From contig NZ_CP021431.1 of assembly GCF_002158905.1 (NCBI RefSeq), forward strand, positions 744,001 to 808,000: a stretch of DNA of 64,000 nucleotides, written 5' to 3'. The DNA is from Yoonia vestfoldensis. GTDB taxonomy: Bacteria > Pseudomonadota > Alphaproteobacteria > Rhodobacterales > Rhodobacteraceae. The notes below the pieces were generated by a model. The model made no database searches and was not told where the DNA came from. It worked only from the letters and a program-made list of their open reading frames with translations. The position numbers and the translations under genes are program-made. This document shows, piece after piece, positions 29,552-39,264 of this stretch (positions are counted from its first letter, which is position 1; the number at the start of each line of letters is the position of its first letter).

Positions 29552-30637
29552 TTACGCCGCTGCCGCATAGGATGCGGGGGCGACCAGATCGCCGTTTTCG
29601 CCAAAGACATAGACATGCGCCGCATCCAGCCAGACGCTGATCGGCGTGCCGAAGTCCAGATGATGCACGCCGTGGATCAACCCGACCCAGCGGTCGCCTG
29701 TATGATCAAGATGAACAAAGGTTTCCGATCCGGTGATCTCGGTCACCCGCAAGGTGCAATCAAATTGCAGATCACCCGGCCCCTGCGCTGTCAGATGCAG
29801 ATGGTCGGGGCGGAACCCGGCCGTATAGGTGCCATCGGCCAATTGCGCCAAAGCCCCCTGCGCCTTGGCCGGAGCATGGCCGAAATTGATCTGATCGCCC
29901 GATTTGACGAAAGTTGTGAAATTCATCGGCGGGTCGGAAAAGACCCGCGCGGTCGTGGCATCGCGTGGCTGGCGATAGACAGCCGGCGTCAGGCCGAATT
30001 GCGTGATCTTGCCCTGCCACATGGTCGCGACATTGCCACCCAGCAAAAGCGCTTCTTCGGGTTCGGTGGTGGCATAGACAAAGATCGCGCCGGATTCCTC
30101 GAAGATGCGGGGGATTTCGGCGCGCAATTCCTCGCGCAGTTTGTAATCGAGATTGGCCAGCGGTTCATCCAGCAAGACCAGCCCCGCGCCCTTGACCAGC
30201 GCACGCGCCAAAGCACAGCGCTGTTGCTGGCCGCCCGATAATTCCAGCGGCTTGCGGTCCAGCATCGGGGCAAGCTGCATCAGATCGGCAGCCTCGCGGA
30301 CCTTGCGGTCGATCTCGGCCCGGTTCAGCCCCATCAGTTTCAAGGGCGAGGCGATGTTGTCATAGACGGTCATCGAGGGGTAATTGATGAATTGCTGATA
30401 GACCATCGCCACTTTGCGGTCCTGCACGCGCATGCCGGTCACATCGCGGCCTTCCCAGATGACGCGCCCTGTCGCGGGCACATCAAGCCCCGCCATCAGA
30501 CGCATCAGCGTGGTCTTGCCCGACAATGTCGGCCCCAGCAGCACATTCATGGTGCCACGTTCCAGCGTCAGATCGGTGGGGTAGATATGGCTCTGCCCCT
30601 CGACCACCTTGCTGACGCCGTCCAAGACTAGCGACAT
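29552..30637 (-). CDS. glpS: Glycerol ABC transporter ATPase GlpS, lacking the H-loop histidine
   Basis: Second MalK-type ATPase, 361 residues, C-terminal TOBE-like part included. Walker A is GPTLSGKTT (35-43), with leucine in place of the usual second glycine. The signature is a normal LSGGQQQR (133-140), and Walker B LVLLDE (153-158) keeps the glutamate. At the H-loop the histidine is replaced by threonine (VYATTEPEE, T191). It therefore provides a good signature to GlpT but has a weak site of its own. The ATG at 30637 follows GGAGGAGA and lies 27 bases after glpD. Confidence 0.92.
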   Translation of the reverse strand: MSLVLDGVSKVVEGQSHIYPTDLTLERGTMNVLLGPTLSGKTTLMRLMAGLDVPATGRVIWEGRDVTGMRVQDRKVAMVYQQFINYPSMTVYDNIASPLKLMGLNRAEIDRKVREAADLMQLAPMLDRKPLELSGGQQQRCALARALVKGAGLVLLDEPLANLDYKLREELRAEIPRIFEESGAIFVYATTEPEEALLLGGNVATMWQGKITQFGLTPAVYRQPRDATTARVFSDPPMNFTTFVKSGDQINFGHAPAKAQGALAQLADGTYTAGFRPDHLHLTAQGPGDLQFDCTLRVTEITGSETFVHLDHTGDRWVGLIHGVHHLDFGTPISVWLDAAHVYVFGENGDLVAPASYAAAA

Positions 30638-30664
30638 GTTCTCTCCTCCTCGCATGCGCCTGCG

Positions 30665-32263
30665 TTATTCTGCGGCGCGCATCATTTCCCTTGCATGGCT
30701 GGCGATCCATTCTTGCAGATCGGCAACCTGATCCTGATCGAACCGCAGCCCCAATTTCGAGCGGCGCCACAGCACATCCTCGGCGCTATGGGCATATTCC
30801 TGCGTCAGCAGCCAGCGCAGCTCTGCCTCGGTCAGGGTCGCGCCGAAATCGCGACCCAGATCGGCGGCCTCGCTGGCCTCGCCCAGGATGTCGCGGGCTT
30901 CGGTGCCATAGGCGCGCACCAACCGCAGCGCCCAGCTATCGGTCAGGAACGGATAGCTGCGGCGCAGTTCCGAGACCAGCGCCGCGACCCCGTCATGCGG
31001 AAAATCGCCCCCCGGCAAAGGCACACCCGCGGTCCATTTGCCCCGCGCCAAAGGCAGCACCGCCCCGATCTTGTCCAGCGCGGATTCCGCCAGCCGCCGA
31101 TAGGTGGTGATCTTGCCGCCAAAGATATTCAACACCGGCGCACCCGCCGATGTATCGACCTTGAGCGTGTAATCGCGGGTCGCGGCGGTGGCCGAGCTTG
31201 CCCCGTCATCATAAAGCGGGCGGACACCGGAATAGGTCCAGACGATATCATCCTTTGTCACCGGGCGCTGGAAATACTGGCTGGCGAAATCGCACAGATA
31301 ATCGCGTTCGGCATCGGTGCACACAGGCGCGCGCGACGGATCGTCATGTTCGGCATCGGTCGTGCCGATCAGGGTGAAATCCTGTTCATAGGGGATCGCA
31401 AAGATGATCCGCCCGTCGGTGCCCTGAAAGAAATAGCATTTGTCGTGATCATATAACTTGCGCGTCACGATATGGCTGCCGCGTACCAGCCGCACGGTTT
31501 CGCGGCTGTTCAGCCGCAGCGCGCCGTGGATCACCTCGCCCGCCCAGGGGCCAGAGGCATTGACCAGCATCCGCGCCGCGATGATCTGTTCGCCCTGCGC
31601 GGTTCTGACGGTGACATGCCACAGCCCGTCGATGACCTGGGCGGACACTACCTCGGCGCGGGTCATGATCTGCGCACCGCGGGCTGCCGCGTCGCGGGCG
31701 TTCAGCACGACAAGCCGCGAATCCTCGACCCAGGCATCGGAATATTCGTATGCCTTGGTGAAACGATCCTCTAGCGGGCGCCCTTCGGGTGTGTCCGTCA
31801 GGCGCAGCGTCGTGGTGCCGGGCAGGATATCCCGCCCGCCCAGATTGTCATAAAGAAACAGGCCCAGCCGGATCAGCCAGGCGGGCCTGCGCCCTTTCAT
31901 CCACGGCATGACAACGCCCAGCAGACGCGATGTCGGCGTGTCGCTGTCGAAGCGCATATCCTTGTGATAGGGCAGCACGAACCGCATCGGCCATGAAATA
32001 TGCGGCATGGCGCGCAGCAAGGTTTCGCGTTCGATCAGTGCCTCGCGCACCAGCCGGAATTCGAAATATTCCAGATAGCGCAATCCGCCATGAAACAGCT
32101 TGGTCGAGGCCGAGGATGTGGCCCCCGCCAGATCGCCCTTTTCCGCCAGCACGACAGACAGACCGCGCCCCGCCGCGTCACGCGCAATGCCGCAACCGTT
32201 GATGCCGCCGCCGATCACCAACAGATCGTGGATGTCGGTCATGGTATCTGCAGATTGTGCCAT
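30665..32263 (-). CDS. glpD: Aerobic glycerol-3-phosphate dehydrogenase
   Basis: FAD enzyme that oxidises glycerol 3-phosphate to dihydroxyacetone phosphate and reduces quinone at the inner membrane, 532 residues. The FAD-binding motif VIGGGINGCGIARDAAGRG starts near residue 16, then ATSSASTKLFHGGLRYLE and GGKITTYRRLAE, all typical of GlpD. The ATG at 32263 has a strong GGAGGAGGG site; one at 32242 would be seven codons shorter. It is the first gene of the glycerol operon and divergent from glpR. Confidence 0.94.
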   Translation of the reverse strand: MAQSADTMTDIHDLLVIGGGINGCGIARDAAGRGLSVVLAEKGDLAGATSSASTKLFHGGLRYLEYFEFRLVREALIERETLLRAMPHISWPMRFVLPYHKDMRFDSDTPTSRLLGVVMPWMKGRRPAWLIRLGLFLYDNLGGRDILPGTTTLRLTDTPEGRPLEDRFTKAYEYSDAWVEDSRLVVLNARDAAARGAQIMTRAEVVSAQVIDGLWHVTVRTAQGEQIIAARMLVNASGPWAGEVIHGALRLNSRETVRLVRGSHIVTRKLYDHDKCYFFQGTDGRIIFAIPYEQDFTLIGTTDAEHDDPSRAPVCTDAERDYLCDFASQYFQRPVTKDDIVWTYSGVRPLYDDGASSATAATRDYTLKVDTSAGAPVLNIFGGKITTYRRLAESALDKIGAVLPLARGKWTAGVPLPGGDFPHDGVAALVSELRRSYPFLTDSWALRLVRAYGTEARDILGEASEAADLGRDFGATLTEAELRWLLTQEYAHSAEDVLWRRSKLGLRFDQDQVADLQEWIASHAREMMRAAE

Positions 32264-32352
32264 TCGCCCTCCTCCAGCGCGGGTCGCCTCACCGACCACG
32301 GCAAAAGTAGACGCGCCAAAACGCCATGTGCAAGTTCTTTCGTTTTAACCGC

Positions 32353-32382
32353 ATTATTTGTTCGCTTTTCGAAAAGCGAACA
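32353..32382 (-). promoter_or_regulatory. glpD-operon promoter overlapped by a GlpR-type palindromic operator
   Basis: A perfect 24-base palindrome spans 32359-32382 (half-site TGTTCGCTTTTC). Its outer TGTTCG/CGAACA arms match the E. coli GlpR consensus half-sites. On the minus strand TTCGCT (32375-32380) and AATAAT (32353-32358), 16 bases apart, form a promoter whose spacer is the palindrome, the expected geometry for repression. More half-sites lie at 32406 (ATGTTC), 32420 (ATGTTCG) and 32451 (CGAACAT). Confidence 0.65.
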
Positions 32383-32527
32383 CGAAAAGGCCATTTGTTT
32401 CTGTTATGTTCCGTGTTGCATGTTCGCGGCGGCGCAGCATATCATCAAAACGAACATTCCGCCGCGCGGGCACGATTCGAAAAGTCGCTGGCGATTGATA
32501 CACTCTGACCCCGAAAGGGCTTGCGCC

Positions 32528-33310
32528 ATGTCACAGGCCGAACGTTTGCGCGACATCCAGATCATCGCCCGCCGTGACGGGCGCGTCGGGGTCGAGGAAC
32601 TGGCCGCGCATTTCGCTGTCACGATGCAGACGATCCGGCGCGATCTGGCCGATCTGGCCGATCAGGGCAAATTGCAGCGCGTGCATGGTGGCGCGATCCT
32701 GCCGTCAACCGTGGCCAATATCGGCTATCAGGACCGCCGCGACCTGAACGAGCCGGGCAAGGCCGCCATTGCCGCTGCCTGCGCGCGCGATATCCCGCAG
32801 GGCTGTTCGCTGTTCCTGAACATCGGCACCACGACCGAGGCCGTGGCCCGCGCCTTGTTGCACCACCGCGATATCATGGTGCTGACCAATAATCTGAACG
32901 TCGCCAATATCCTGATCGACAATCCGCATTGCGAGATCATCGTCGTGGGTGGCCTGTTGCGGCGCATGGATGCGGGGCTGGTCGGGACGGTGACCACGCA
33001 GGCCATCGGTCAATTCAAGTTCGATCTGGCCGTCATCAGCTGTTCGGCATTGGATGATGATGGCGATATGCTGGATTATGACATCCAGGAGGTCGGGGTC
33101 AGCCAGGCGATCCTGCGCCAGGCGCGGCGCAGTTTCCTGGTGGCGGATCATTCGAAATTCACACGCCGCGCGCCGGCGCGGATCGGTTCTCTGGCGCAGA
33201 TGGACGGGTTTTATACCGACGCGCCGCTGCCGCCGAAACTGGCCGCTGATTGCCATGGCTGGAACACGGCCGTCACGATTGCGGGCCAATCACCCAGGCC
33301 GCTGGGCTGA
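32528..33310 (+). CDS. glpR: Glycerol regulon repressor, DeoR family
   Basis: A 260-residue DeoR-family regulator. An N-terminal helix-turn-helix (about 5-58, VEELAAHFAVTMQTIRRDLADL) precedes the sugar-phosphate sensor domain, with the ligand-loop motifs NIGTTTEAVARAL near 100 and VADHSKF near 212. It is expected to repress the divergent glp operon until glycerol 3-phosphate binds. The ATG at 32528 follows AAAGGG. Its stop directly abuts that of htpX. Confidence 0.93.
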   Translation: MSQAERLRDIQIIARRDGRVGVEELAAHFAVTMQTIRRDLADLADQGKLQRVHGGAILPSTVANIGYQDRRDLNEPGKAAIAAACARDIPQGCSLFLNIGTTTEAVARALLHHRDIMVLTNNLNVANILIDNPHCEIIVVGGLLRRMDAGLVGTVTTQAIGQFKFDLAVISCSALDDDGDMLDYDIQEVGVSQAILRQARRSFLVADHSKFTRRAPARIGSLAQMDGFYTDAPLPPKLAADCHGWNTAVTIAGQSPRPLG

Positions 33311-34222
33311 TCACCCCCAAGGCCCGCCGCGCCGCCTGCGCGTTGCCGGAACCCCCGCGCGCATGGGCTGTGGCGCTGGGGCGGCCCGGCCATGCCCCGC
33401 CATGGCGCGCAAGGCCGCGATGCGGTTTTCGGTCGCGGGATGGGTCGCGAACAGATTGTCATGCTTATGCGCATGCAGCGGGTTGATGATGAACATATGC
33501 GCGCTTGCGGGGTTGCGCTCGGCTGTGTGATTGTCGATCTGCGCGGCCCCGCGCGCGATCTTTTCCAGCGCGGCGGCCAGCCAGAGCGGGTTGCCGCAAA
33601 TCTCTGCCCCGGCCTTGTCGGCGGCATATTCGCGGGTCCGGCTGATCGCCATCTGCACAAGCGCCGCAGCGAAAGGCGCCAGAAACATCAGCGCCAGCGT
33701 GCCGATCAGCCCCATCCTTTCGCGCGATCCGCCAAAGAATAGCGCGAAATTGGCCAGCATCGAAATCGCCCCGGCGAAGGTCGCGGTCACCGTCATGATC
33801 GCAGTATCATGGTTGCGGATATGGGCCAGCTCATGCGCGATCACGCCGGCCAGCTCTTCGCGGTCAAGGCTGCGCAACAGGCCTGTCGTCACTGCCACCG
33901 CCGCATGTGACGGGTTGCGCCCGGTTGCAAAAGCATTGGGCTGGGGCGTGTCGATCAGATAAAGTTTCGGTTCAGGCAGCCCCGCATTGCGCGCCAGCGC
34001 GGCGGTCATCGCATGCAGGCCCATCCGGTCGCCCCGCGTGACGGGTTCGGCACCATGCATCCGCAAGACCAGCTTGTCCGATTGCCACCAGGTAAAGACA
34101 TTCATCGCCGCCGCGACCACAAATGCGATCACAGCACCGCCCGCCCCGCCCAGCAGAAAGCCGATCCCCATGAAAAGCGCGGTCATCGCTGCCATCAAGA
34201 ATGCTGTTTTCACATAGCCCAT
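33311..34222 (-). CDS. htpX: Membrane zinc metalloprotease HtpX
   Basis: Inner-membrane M48 protease for quality control of membrane proteins, 303 residues. Two N-terminal helices (about 5-40), the zinc motif HELAH (near residue 130, [13 protein letters not shown]), two further hydrophobic segments, then the third-ligand region [11 protein letters not shown]. The C-terminal tail is basic (TRRRRGG). I chose the ATG at 34222 ([10 protein letters not shown]), with AAGGTG upstream; an ATG directly before it is equally open. Confidence 0.93.
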   Translation of the reverse strand: MGYVKTAFLMAAMTALFMGIGFLLGGAGGAVIAFVVAAAMNVFTWWQSDKLVLRMHGAEPVTRGDRMGLHAMTAALARNAGLPEPKLYLIDTPQPNAFATGRNPSHAAVAVTTGLLRSLDREELAGVIAHELAHIRNHDTAIMTVTATFAGAISMLANFALFFGGSRERMGLIGTLALMFLAPFAAALVQMAISRTREYAADKAGAEICGNPLWLAAALEKIARGAAQIDNHTAERNPASAHMFIINPLHAHKHDNLFATHPATENRIAALRAMAGHGRAAPAPQPMRAGVPATRRRRGGPWG

Positions 34223-34401
34223 CATGCACCTTGCCCGATTGCCCCGTGGTCTTATGCGCATATGGGAAACTTTGCGCCGGCGACAAGCCGGGCAAGAATT
34301 TACCCAAATTTAAGACCTCATGACGAATAATTGATCGGTGCGCATGCCGATTGTGGGGAATCGGTGGTAAATGCGGTGCAACGGGAGGGGCCTTTAAACC
34401 C

Positions 34402-35448
34402 ATGCGTGTGTGTATTGTCGATGACGAACCGATCAGCCGGAGCGTGATCCGCGCCGTGCTGTCACGGTGCGAGGATTACGAGGTTGAATCTTTCTCTGAC
34501 GGGATATCGGCGCTGACCCGCTTTCGTGATGTGGTGTTCGATCTGGTCCTTGTCGATTATCGCATGTCCGATATGGACGGGATCACCTGTATCACGCATC
34601 TGCGCGCGCTGGCTGATTACCGCTTTGTCCCCGTCATCATGCTGACCGCCGATCATGACCGCGAATTGCGGCTTTCGGCTGTGCGCTCGGGTGCGACGGA
34701 TTTTCTGAACAAACCCTTTGATCCTGACGAATTGCGCGTGCGCGCGCAGAACCTGCTGTCGCTGCGCCATGCCCAGCTGGCGCTGATGGACCGGGCCCTG
34801 CACCTGGATGCCGAGGTGCAGCAGGCCACCCGCAAACTGGCCGAACGCGAAGAAGAATTGATCTGGCGGCTGGCCCGGGCCATCGAATTGCGCGATGGCA
34901 CGACCCAGCAACATATCTCGCGGGTGGCGGCTGTTGCCGAAATCATTGCCCGCGCCCTGGGGCAAAGCAAAAGCTATTGCCGCACGATCTATCTGGCGGC
35001 ACCGCTGCATGATACCGGCAAGATCGGCATCAGCGACGCCGTGCTGAACAAACCCTCGGCGCTGACCCCTGACGAACGGGTCGAAGTCCAGCGCCATATC
35101 GAGATCGGGGCGGAAATCCTCAAGGATGGCGACAGCGACCTGATCCGCATGGCCTATGAAATCGCGCTGTATCATCACGAAAAATGGGATGGCAGCGGCT
35201 ATGGCAAGGGGCTTGTCGGGACGGATATCCCGCTGTCCGCCCGGATCACGGCCGTTGCTGATGTTTTCGATGCGCTCTGTTCTGAACGGCCCTATAAAAA
35301 GGCATGGTCTTTTGATGAAAGCTATGCTGAAATCCTGCGCCAGTCGGGGCGGCATTTTGATCCGCATTGCGTGCTGGCCTTCACGGCCGGGTTGGACGAA
35401 ATCCGACGCTATTATTCCGATGTTGTCATGATCACCCATGTTGCCTGA
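34402..35448 (+). CDS. Response regulator with HD-GYP-type output domain (GYG variant)
   Basis: A 348-residue regulator. The receiver domain (1-120) has phospho-acceptor D52 and K104. A helical linker (125-160) leads to an HD-GYP domain with HIS at 171-173, HD at 203-204 (LHDTGKIGI) and HHEKWDGSGYGKG at 258-270. HD-GYP proteins degrade cyclic-di-GMP; here the GYP triplet reads GYG, while the metal-binding H and D residues are kept. A GGAGGGG lies upstream of the ATG. It is followed by a periplasmic protein and a hybrid kinase, which probably signals to it. Confidence 0.88.
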   Translation: MRVCIVDDEPISRSVIRAVLSRCEDYEVESFSDGISALTRFRDVVFDLVLVDYRMSDMDGITCITHLRALADYRFVPVIMLTADHDRELRLSAVRSGATDFLNKPFDPDELRVRAQNLLSLRHAQLALMDRALHLDAEVQQATRKLAEREEELIWRLARAIELRDGTTQQHISRVAAVAEIIARALGQSKSYCRTIYLAAPLHDTGKIGISDAVLNKPSALTPDERVEVQRHIEIGAEILKDGDSDLIRMAYEIALYHHEKWDGSGYGKGLVGTDIPLSARITAVADVFDALCSERPYKKAWSFDESYAEILRQSGRHFDPHCVLAFTAGLDEIRRYYSDVVMITHVA

Positions 35449-35472
35449 TCTTCTGCAAAACAAGGGCCCAAG

Positions 35473-35970
35473 ATGAAATATCTGCTGCTGTTTGTCCTGA
35501 CCATGGTCGTTTCCGTGGTGCAGGCGCATGAATTGCCCGCGCCGCAAGGTGACGTGATCCTGACGGTTTCGGGAAATATCACCCGAACCAACGGGGATGG
35601 CCTCGCACGCTTTGACCGCGCGATGTTGCACGATTTGCAACAGGGCACGATCACCACCGCCACCCCCTGGTTCGAGGCGGCGCATGATTTCTCTGGCCCG
35701 TTGGGCATGGCCCTGCTGGATGCGGTGGGCGCGCAGGGTGCCAATTTGCGGGTCATCGCGCTGAACGATTACGCGGCGAATGTCCCGACCAGTGATCTGC
35801 GCGATCTGGGGGTGGTGCTGGCGACCCGGCTGGACGGGCAGGTGATGTCGGTGCGTGACAAGGGCCCGTTATTCCTGATTTACCCGTTCGACGATAACCC
35901 TGACCTATTCCACGAGGTGTATTTCGGCCGATCCGTCTGGCAGATCGCGCGGATCGACGTCGGCAATTAA
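35473..35970 (+). CDS. Secreted protein, molybdopterin-oxidoreductase-like fold, function unknown
   Basis: A 165-residue protein with a signal peptide ([18 protein letters not shown], cut near residue 18). The mature part resembles the short oxidoreductase molybdopterin-binding-like proteins often found next to sensor kinases. I see no cofactor cysteine, so it may be a sensory partner and not an enzyme. The next gene, a hybrid kinase, starts one base after its stop, so the two are clearly coupled. Confidence 0.7.
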   Translation: MKYLLLFVLTMVVSVVQAHELPAPQGDVILTVSGNITRTNGDGLARFDRAMLHDLQQGTITTATPWFEAAHDFSGPLGMALLDAVGAQGANLRVIALNDYAANVPTSDLRDLGVVLATRLDGQVMSVRDKGPLFLIYPFDDNPDLFHEVYFGRSVWQIARIDVGN

Positions 35971-35971
35971 G

Positions 35972-38185
35972 ATGGGCTCTCCCAAGGTCTTGGGTTGGAC
36001 GGTCTCGGTGCGCTGGGTCACCTTTGCGCTGATGGTGCTGGGGGTGGCATTGATCGCGGCCACCGCCTATCTTTTCGCCAGTTTGCAGGATCGCCGGCAG
36101 GTCATGCTGCAAAGCGTGCGTGAAGATGCCATGTGGGCGGTGTTCCAGACCCACCGGCAGGCGTCACGCCTGGCCCAATCGGTGTTGGAGGCGCAGAATA
36201 ATCCGACCCAAGAAACGGCCGATGCGGTCCTGCTGAGCTTTGATTTGCTTTATAGCCGGGTTGCCTTGCTGGACCGGGGTGTCTTTGCGGATTCGTTTCA
36301 GGCCTCTGGCGAATTGCAGACGATCGAGGCGGCCATCCGCCAGGATATTGACGACCTCGCACAGATGATCGACCTGCGTGCCGATGACCGCGCCGCACTT
36401 GAAGAGGCGCTGCCGCTGATCCTTGCCAAGGTCTGGCAGGTCAAATCGGCCAGCAACGATCTGGTCATCGCGACCAATGCGACGCTGAACGAGGCCCGTG
36501 TCGCAAGCCGGCAGCAGACATTTGCCTTGTACCAGCGGCTTGCCATGGCCGTGGCGGTCGCGGCGCTGGTGTTTATCTGTACGATCCTGCTGCAATTCCT
36601 TGACCTGCGCATCATTTCGCAAACCCAGCAGCAATTGCGCGACCTGTCGATCCGCAATTCGCGCAGCGCCGCCGCCGCCGAGGCTGCAAGCGCCGCCAAA
36701 TCGATGTTCCTGGCCACGATGAGCCATGAAATCCGCACGCCGTTGAACGGGATCATCGGCTCGGCCGATCTTTTGCGCACCGATGATCTGGACCCCGCGC
36801 AATCGCGCCGCGTCTTGGCGATCTGGCGCTCGGGGCATGTGTTGCTGGATATCATCAATGATATTCTCGATTATTCGAACCTTGATGCCAATGGCGTCAC
36901 CGTCAATGATGCGCCTGTGTCATTGCCCGATGTGGCCGGTCTGGTGCAGGATGTGTTTCAGGCGCGGATCGCGGATGCGGGGCTGTCGTTTGACATTGAT
37001 CTGCCCGCCGTCACCGTCATGACCGATGAGGTCCGGCTGCGGCAGATCTTGCTGAACCTTGTGGCCAATGCGATCAAATTCACCCCGGCGGGCAGGATCT
37101 GTGTGCGCGGCACGCTTTTGCCGCAGGTCGGTTTGCGCATCGAGGTGCAAGATAGCGGCATCGGCATTGCGTCGGAAAATCATGACAAGCTGTTCCGCGA
37201 TTTCAGCCAGATCGAAGACACGGCATCGCGCCGCTTTGGTGGCACCGGTCTGGGCCTTGCGATCTGCCGACGGATTGTCACCGGCATGGGCGGGCGGATC
37301 GGTGTCCAAAGCGCTATTGACCAGGGCAGCGTGTTCTGGGTCGAATTGCCGGTCGCGATCCTGGGTCCGGCGGCCCCCCTTGCGGCGCGCCCGGCCCCGA
37401 TCCTGCCCGCGGTGCCGCGCGACATCCGGGTGCTGCTGGTCGAGGATAACGCCATCAACCGCGAGGTCGCGGCGGCCTTGTTGCAAAGTTTCGGCGCCAG
37501 GGTCGTCACCGCCAATGATGGCAGTATCGCGCTTGATCTTGTGCAGCTGGATGCTTTCGATCTGGTGATGATGGATTTGCAGATGCCGGTGATGGATGGT
37601 CTGGCCGCGACCCGCGCGATCCGCGCGCTTGGCATTGATCTGCCGATTATCGGCCTGACTGCCAATGCCTTTGCCGAGGATCGGCAGCGCTGCATGGATG
37701 CTGGCATGACCGATTTCATGGCCAAACCCGTGACCCGTGACAAATTGGGGGCGGTGCTGCGCGGCGCGATCTGCGCGCAAAGGCCGTCGCCCGCAGCCCC
37801 GGTGGCCGATGCTTTGCTGGATATGACGCAATTGCAATCGGTGCTGGACGAGCTTGGCCCCGGCCTGTTCTGCGATTTGCTGGGCCAGGTCCATAAGGAT
37901 GCCGCGGCGCTGGCCGAGAAGGGGAAAACCGGCGCGGATGATGCGGCCATCCATCAGCTGGATGACCTGCTGCATGCGCTGAAAGGCGCGGTCATGACGC
38001 TGGGATTGCGCCATGCTGGCGACGAATGTGAAACCCTCTATGCGCAGCAGGCCAAAGATACCGCTGACTTTGCCGCGCTTTTCGCATCGATCAGCCACAG
38101 TATCGATGCCGCGCGCGCGGCGGTGCGTGACAGCCCCGCCGACCCGCGCCGGCTGTCGCGCCTGCCGGTCGATCAGCAACGATAA
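35972..38185 (+). CDS. Tripartite hybrid sensor histidine kinase (HK-REC-HPt)
   Basis: A 737-residue membrane kinase. Two transmembrane helices (about 15-37 and 190-210) flank a 150-residue periplasmic helical sensor. Then come the HisKA domain with H252 ([11 protein letters not shown]), an ATPase domain (N-box NAIKF near 366, GTGLGLA near 424), a receiver with D535 ([11 protein letters not shown]) and an HPt domain with H668 (LLHALKG). This is the full phosphorelay architecture of TorS/BarA types. The likely partner is the HD-GYP response regulator two genes upstream. Confidence 0.92.
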   Translation: MGSPKVLGWTVSVRWVTFALMVLGVALIAATAYLFASLQDRRQVMLQSVREDAMWAVFQTHRQASRLAQSVLEAQNNPTQETADAVLLSFDLLYSRVALLDRGVFADSFQASGELQTIEAAIRQDIDDLAQMIDLRADDRAALEEALPLILAKVWQVKSASNDLVIATNATLNEARVASRQQTFALYQRLAMAVAVAALVFICTILLQFLDLRIISQTQQQLRDLSIRNSRSAAAAEAASAAKSMFLATMSHEIRTPLNGIIGSADLLRTDDLDPAQSRRVLAIWRSGHVLLDIINDILDYSNLDANGVTVNDAPVSLPDVAGLVQDVFQARIADAGLSFDIDLPAVTVMTDEVRLRQILLNLVANAIKFTPAGRICVRGTLLPQVGLRIEVQDSGIGIASENHDKLFRDFSQIEDTASRRFGGTGLGLAICRRIVTGMGGRIGVQSAIDQGSVFWVELPVAILGPAAPLAARPAPILPAVPRDIRVLLVEDNAINREVAAALLQSFGARVVTANDGSIALDLVQLDAFDLVMMDLQMPVMDGLAATRAIRALGIDLPIIGLTANAFAEDRQRCMDAGMTDFMAKPVTRDKLGAVLRGAICAQRPSPAAPVADALLDMTQLQSVLDELGPGLFCDLLGQVHKDAAALAEKGKTGADDAAIHQLDDLLHALKGAVMTLGLRHAGDECETLYAQQAKDTADFAALFASISHSIDAARAAVRDSPADPRRLSRLPVDQQR

Positions 38186-38406
38186 GATGCGGGCCCATGC
38201 CTGCGGGACCTCGGCGTGATCTGCACAGGCAGGCCGCGCAGCGGGGCATCGTAACACATCCCGCATCCTGATCAGCGCGGCGGCCATTTACTTTCATCAC
38301 CAGTCGCATATCAGGTGATCAGCACGCCCCTTCAGGCCATCATGGCCGCCGCCGCATGGATCATTGCAGGGGCGACAGTCGCAAGATCGGGAAAAAGGAC
38401 AAGCCA

Positions 38407-39264
38407 ATGAAACTCCTGCGTTACGGCCCGCGCGGTCAGGAAAAGCCCGGATGTCTGGATGCGCAAGGCCGCGTGCGCGCCCTGTCCGCCCATGTGCCCG
38501 ACATCGCCGCAGCCGCCTTGTTGCCCGACAGCATCGCGCGGCTGCAGGCGCTTGATATCGACAGCCTGCCGGTTGTGGATGGTATCCCCCAAGATGACCT
38601 GCGGCTGGGTGCTTGTGTCGGGCAGGTCGGCAAATTCATCTGTATCGGGCTGAATTACGCGGATCATGCCGCCGAAAGCGGCCTTGCCGTGCCGCCCGAA
38701 CCGGTGATCTTTAGCAAATGGACATCTGCCATCACGGGGCCGGATGATGACATCCTGATCCCGCGCGGATCGGTCAAGACCGATTGGGAGGTCGAGCTGG
38801 GCGTCGTGATCGGGCAGGGCGGCGCCTATATCGCCGAATCTGACGCCATGGCCCATGTGGCGGGGTTCTGCGTGATCAATGATGTGTCCGAACGCGAATA
38901 CCAGATCGAACGCGCGGGCACCTGGGACAAGGGCAAGGGCTGCGACACATTCGGTCCCATCGGCCCATGGCTGGTGACCCGCGACGAGATCGCCGATCAT
39001 GACGCCCTGCGCCTCTGGCTAGAGGTGGACGGCCATCGCTATCAGGACGGCAGCACCGCGACGATGGTCTATAAAGTGCCGCATCTTATTGCCTATTGTT
39101 CGCGCTTCATGAGCCTGCAACCGGGCGACATCATCTCGACCGGCACACCGCCGGGCGTGGGCATGGGGCAAAAGCCGCAGCGCTATCTGGCGGGGGGCGA
39201 AACCATGCGCCTTGGCATCGCGGGGCTGGGTGTGCAGACCCAGAAAGTCGTCAATCAGGGTTAG
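38407..39264 (+). CDS. Fumarylacetoacetate hydrolase family protein
   Basis: A 285-residue FAH-fold enzyme, probably cleaving or hydrating an oxo-acid. The core starts at FICIGLNYADHAAES, with the metal-binding E-E-D set around VELGVVIG and VINDVSERE, and TGTPPGVGMG near the C-terminus. The length and motifs are closest to the 2-hydroxyhepta-diene-dioate isomerase / ureidoglycolate-lyase-like group; the substrate is open. AAGGAC precedes the ATG. Its stop overlaps that of the convergent metal permease by three bases. The gap 38186-38406 upstream shows no gene. Confidence 0.85.
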   Translation: MKLLRYGPRGQEKPGCLDAQGRVRALSAHVPDIAAAALLPDSIARLQALDIDSLPVVDGIPQDDLRLGACVGQVGKFICIGLNYADHAAESGLAVPPEPVIFSKWTSAITGPDDDILIPRGSVKTDWEVELGVVIGQGGAYIAESDAMAHVAGFCVINDVSEREYQIERAGTWDKGKGCDTFGPIGPWLVTRDEIADHDALRLWLEVDGHRYQDGSTATMVYKVPHLIAYCSRFMSLQPGDIISTGTPPGVGMGQKPQRYLAGGETMRLGIAGLGVQTQKVVNQG

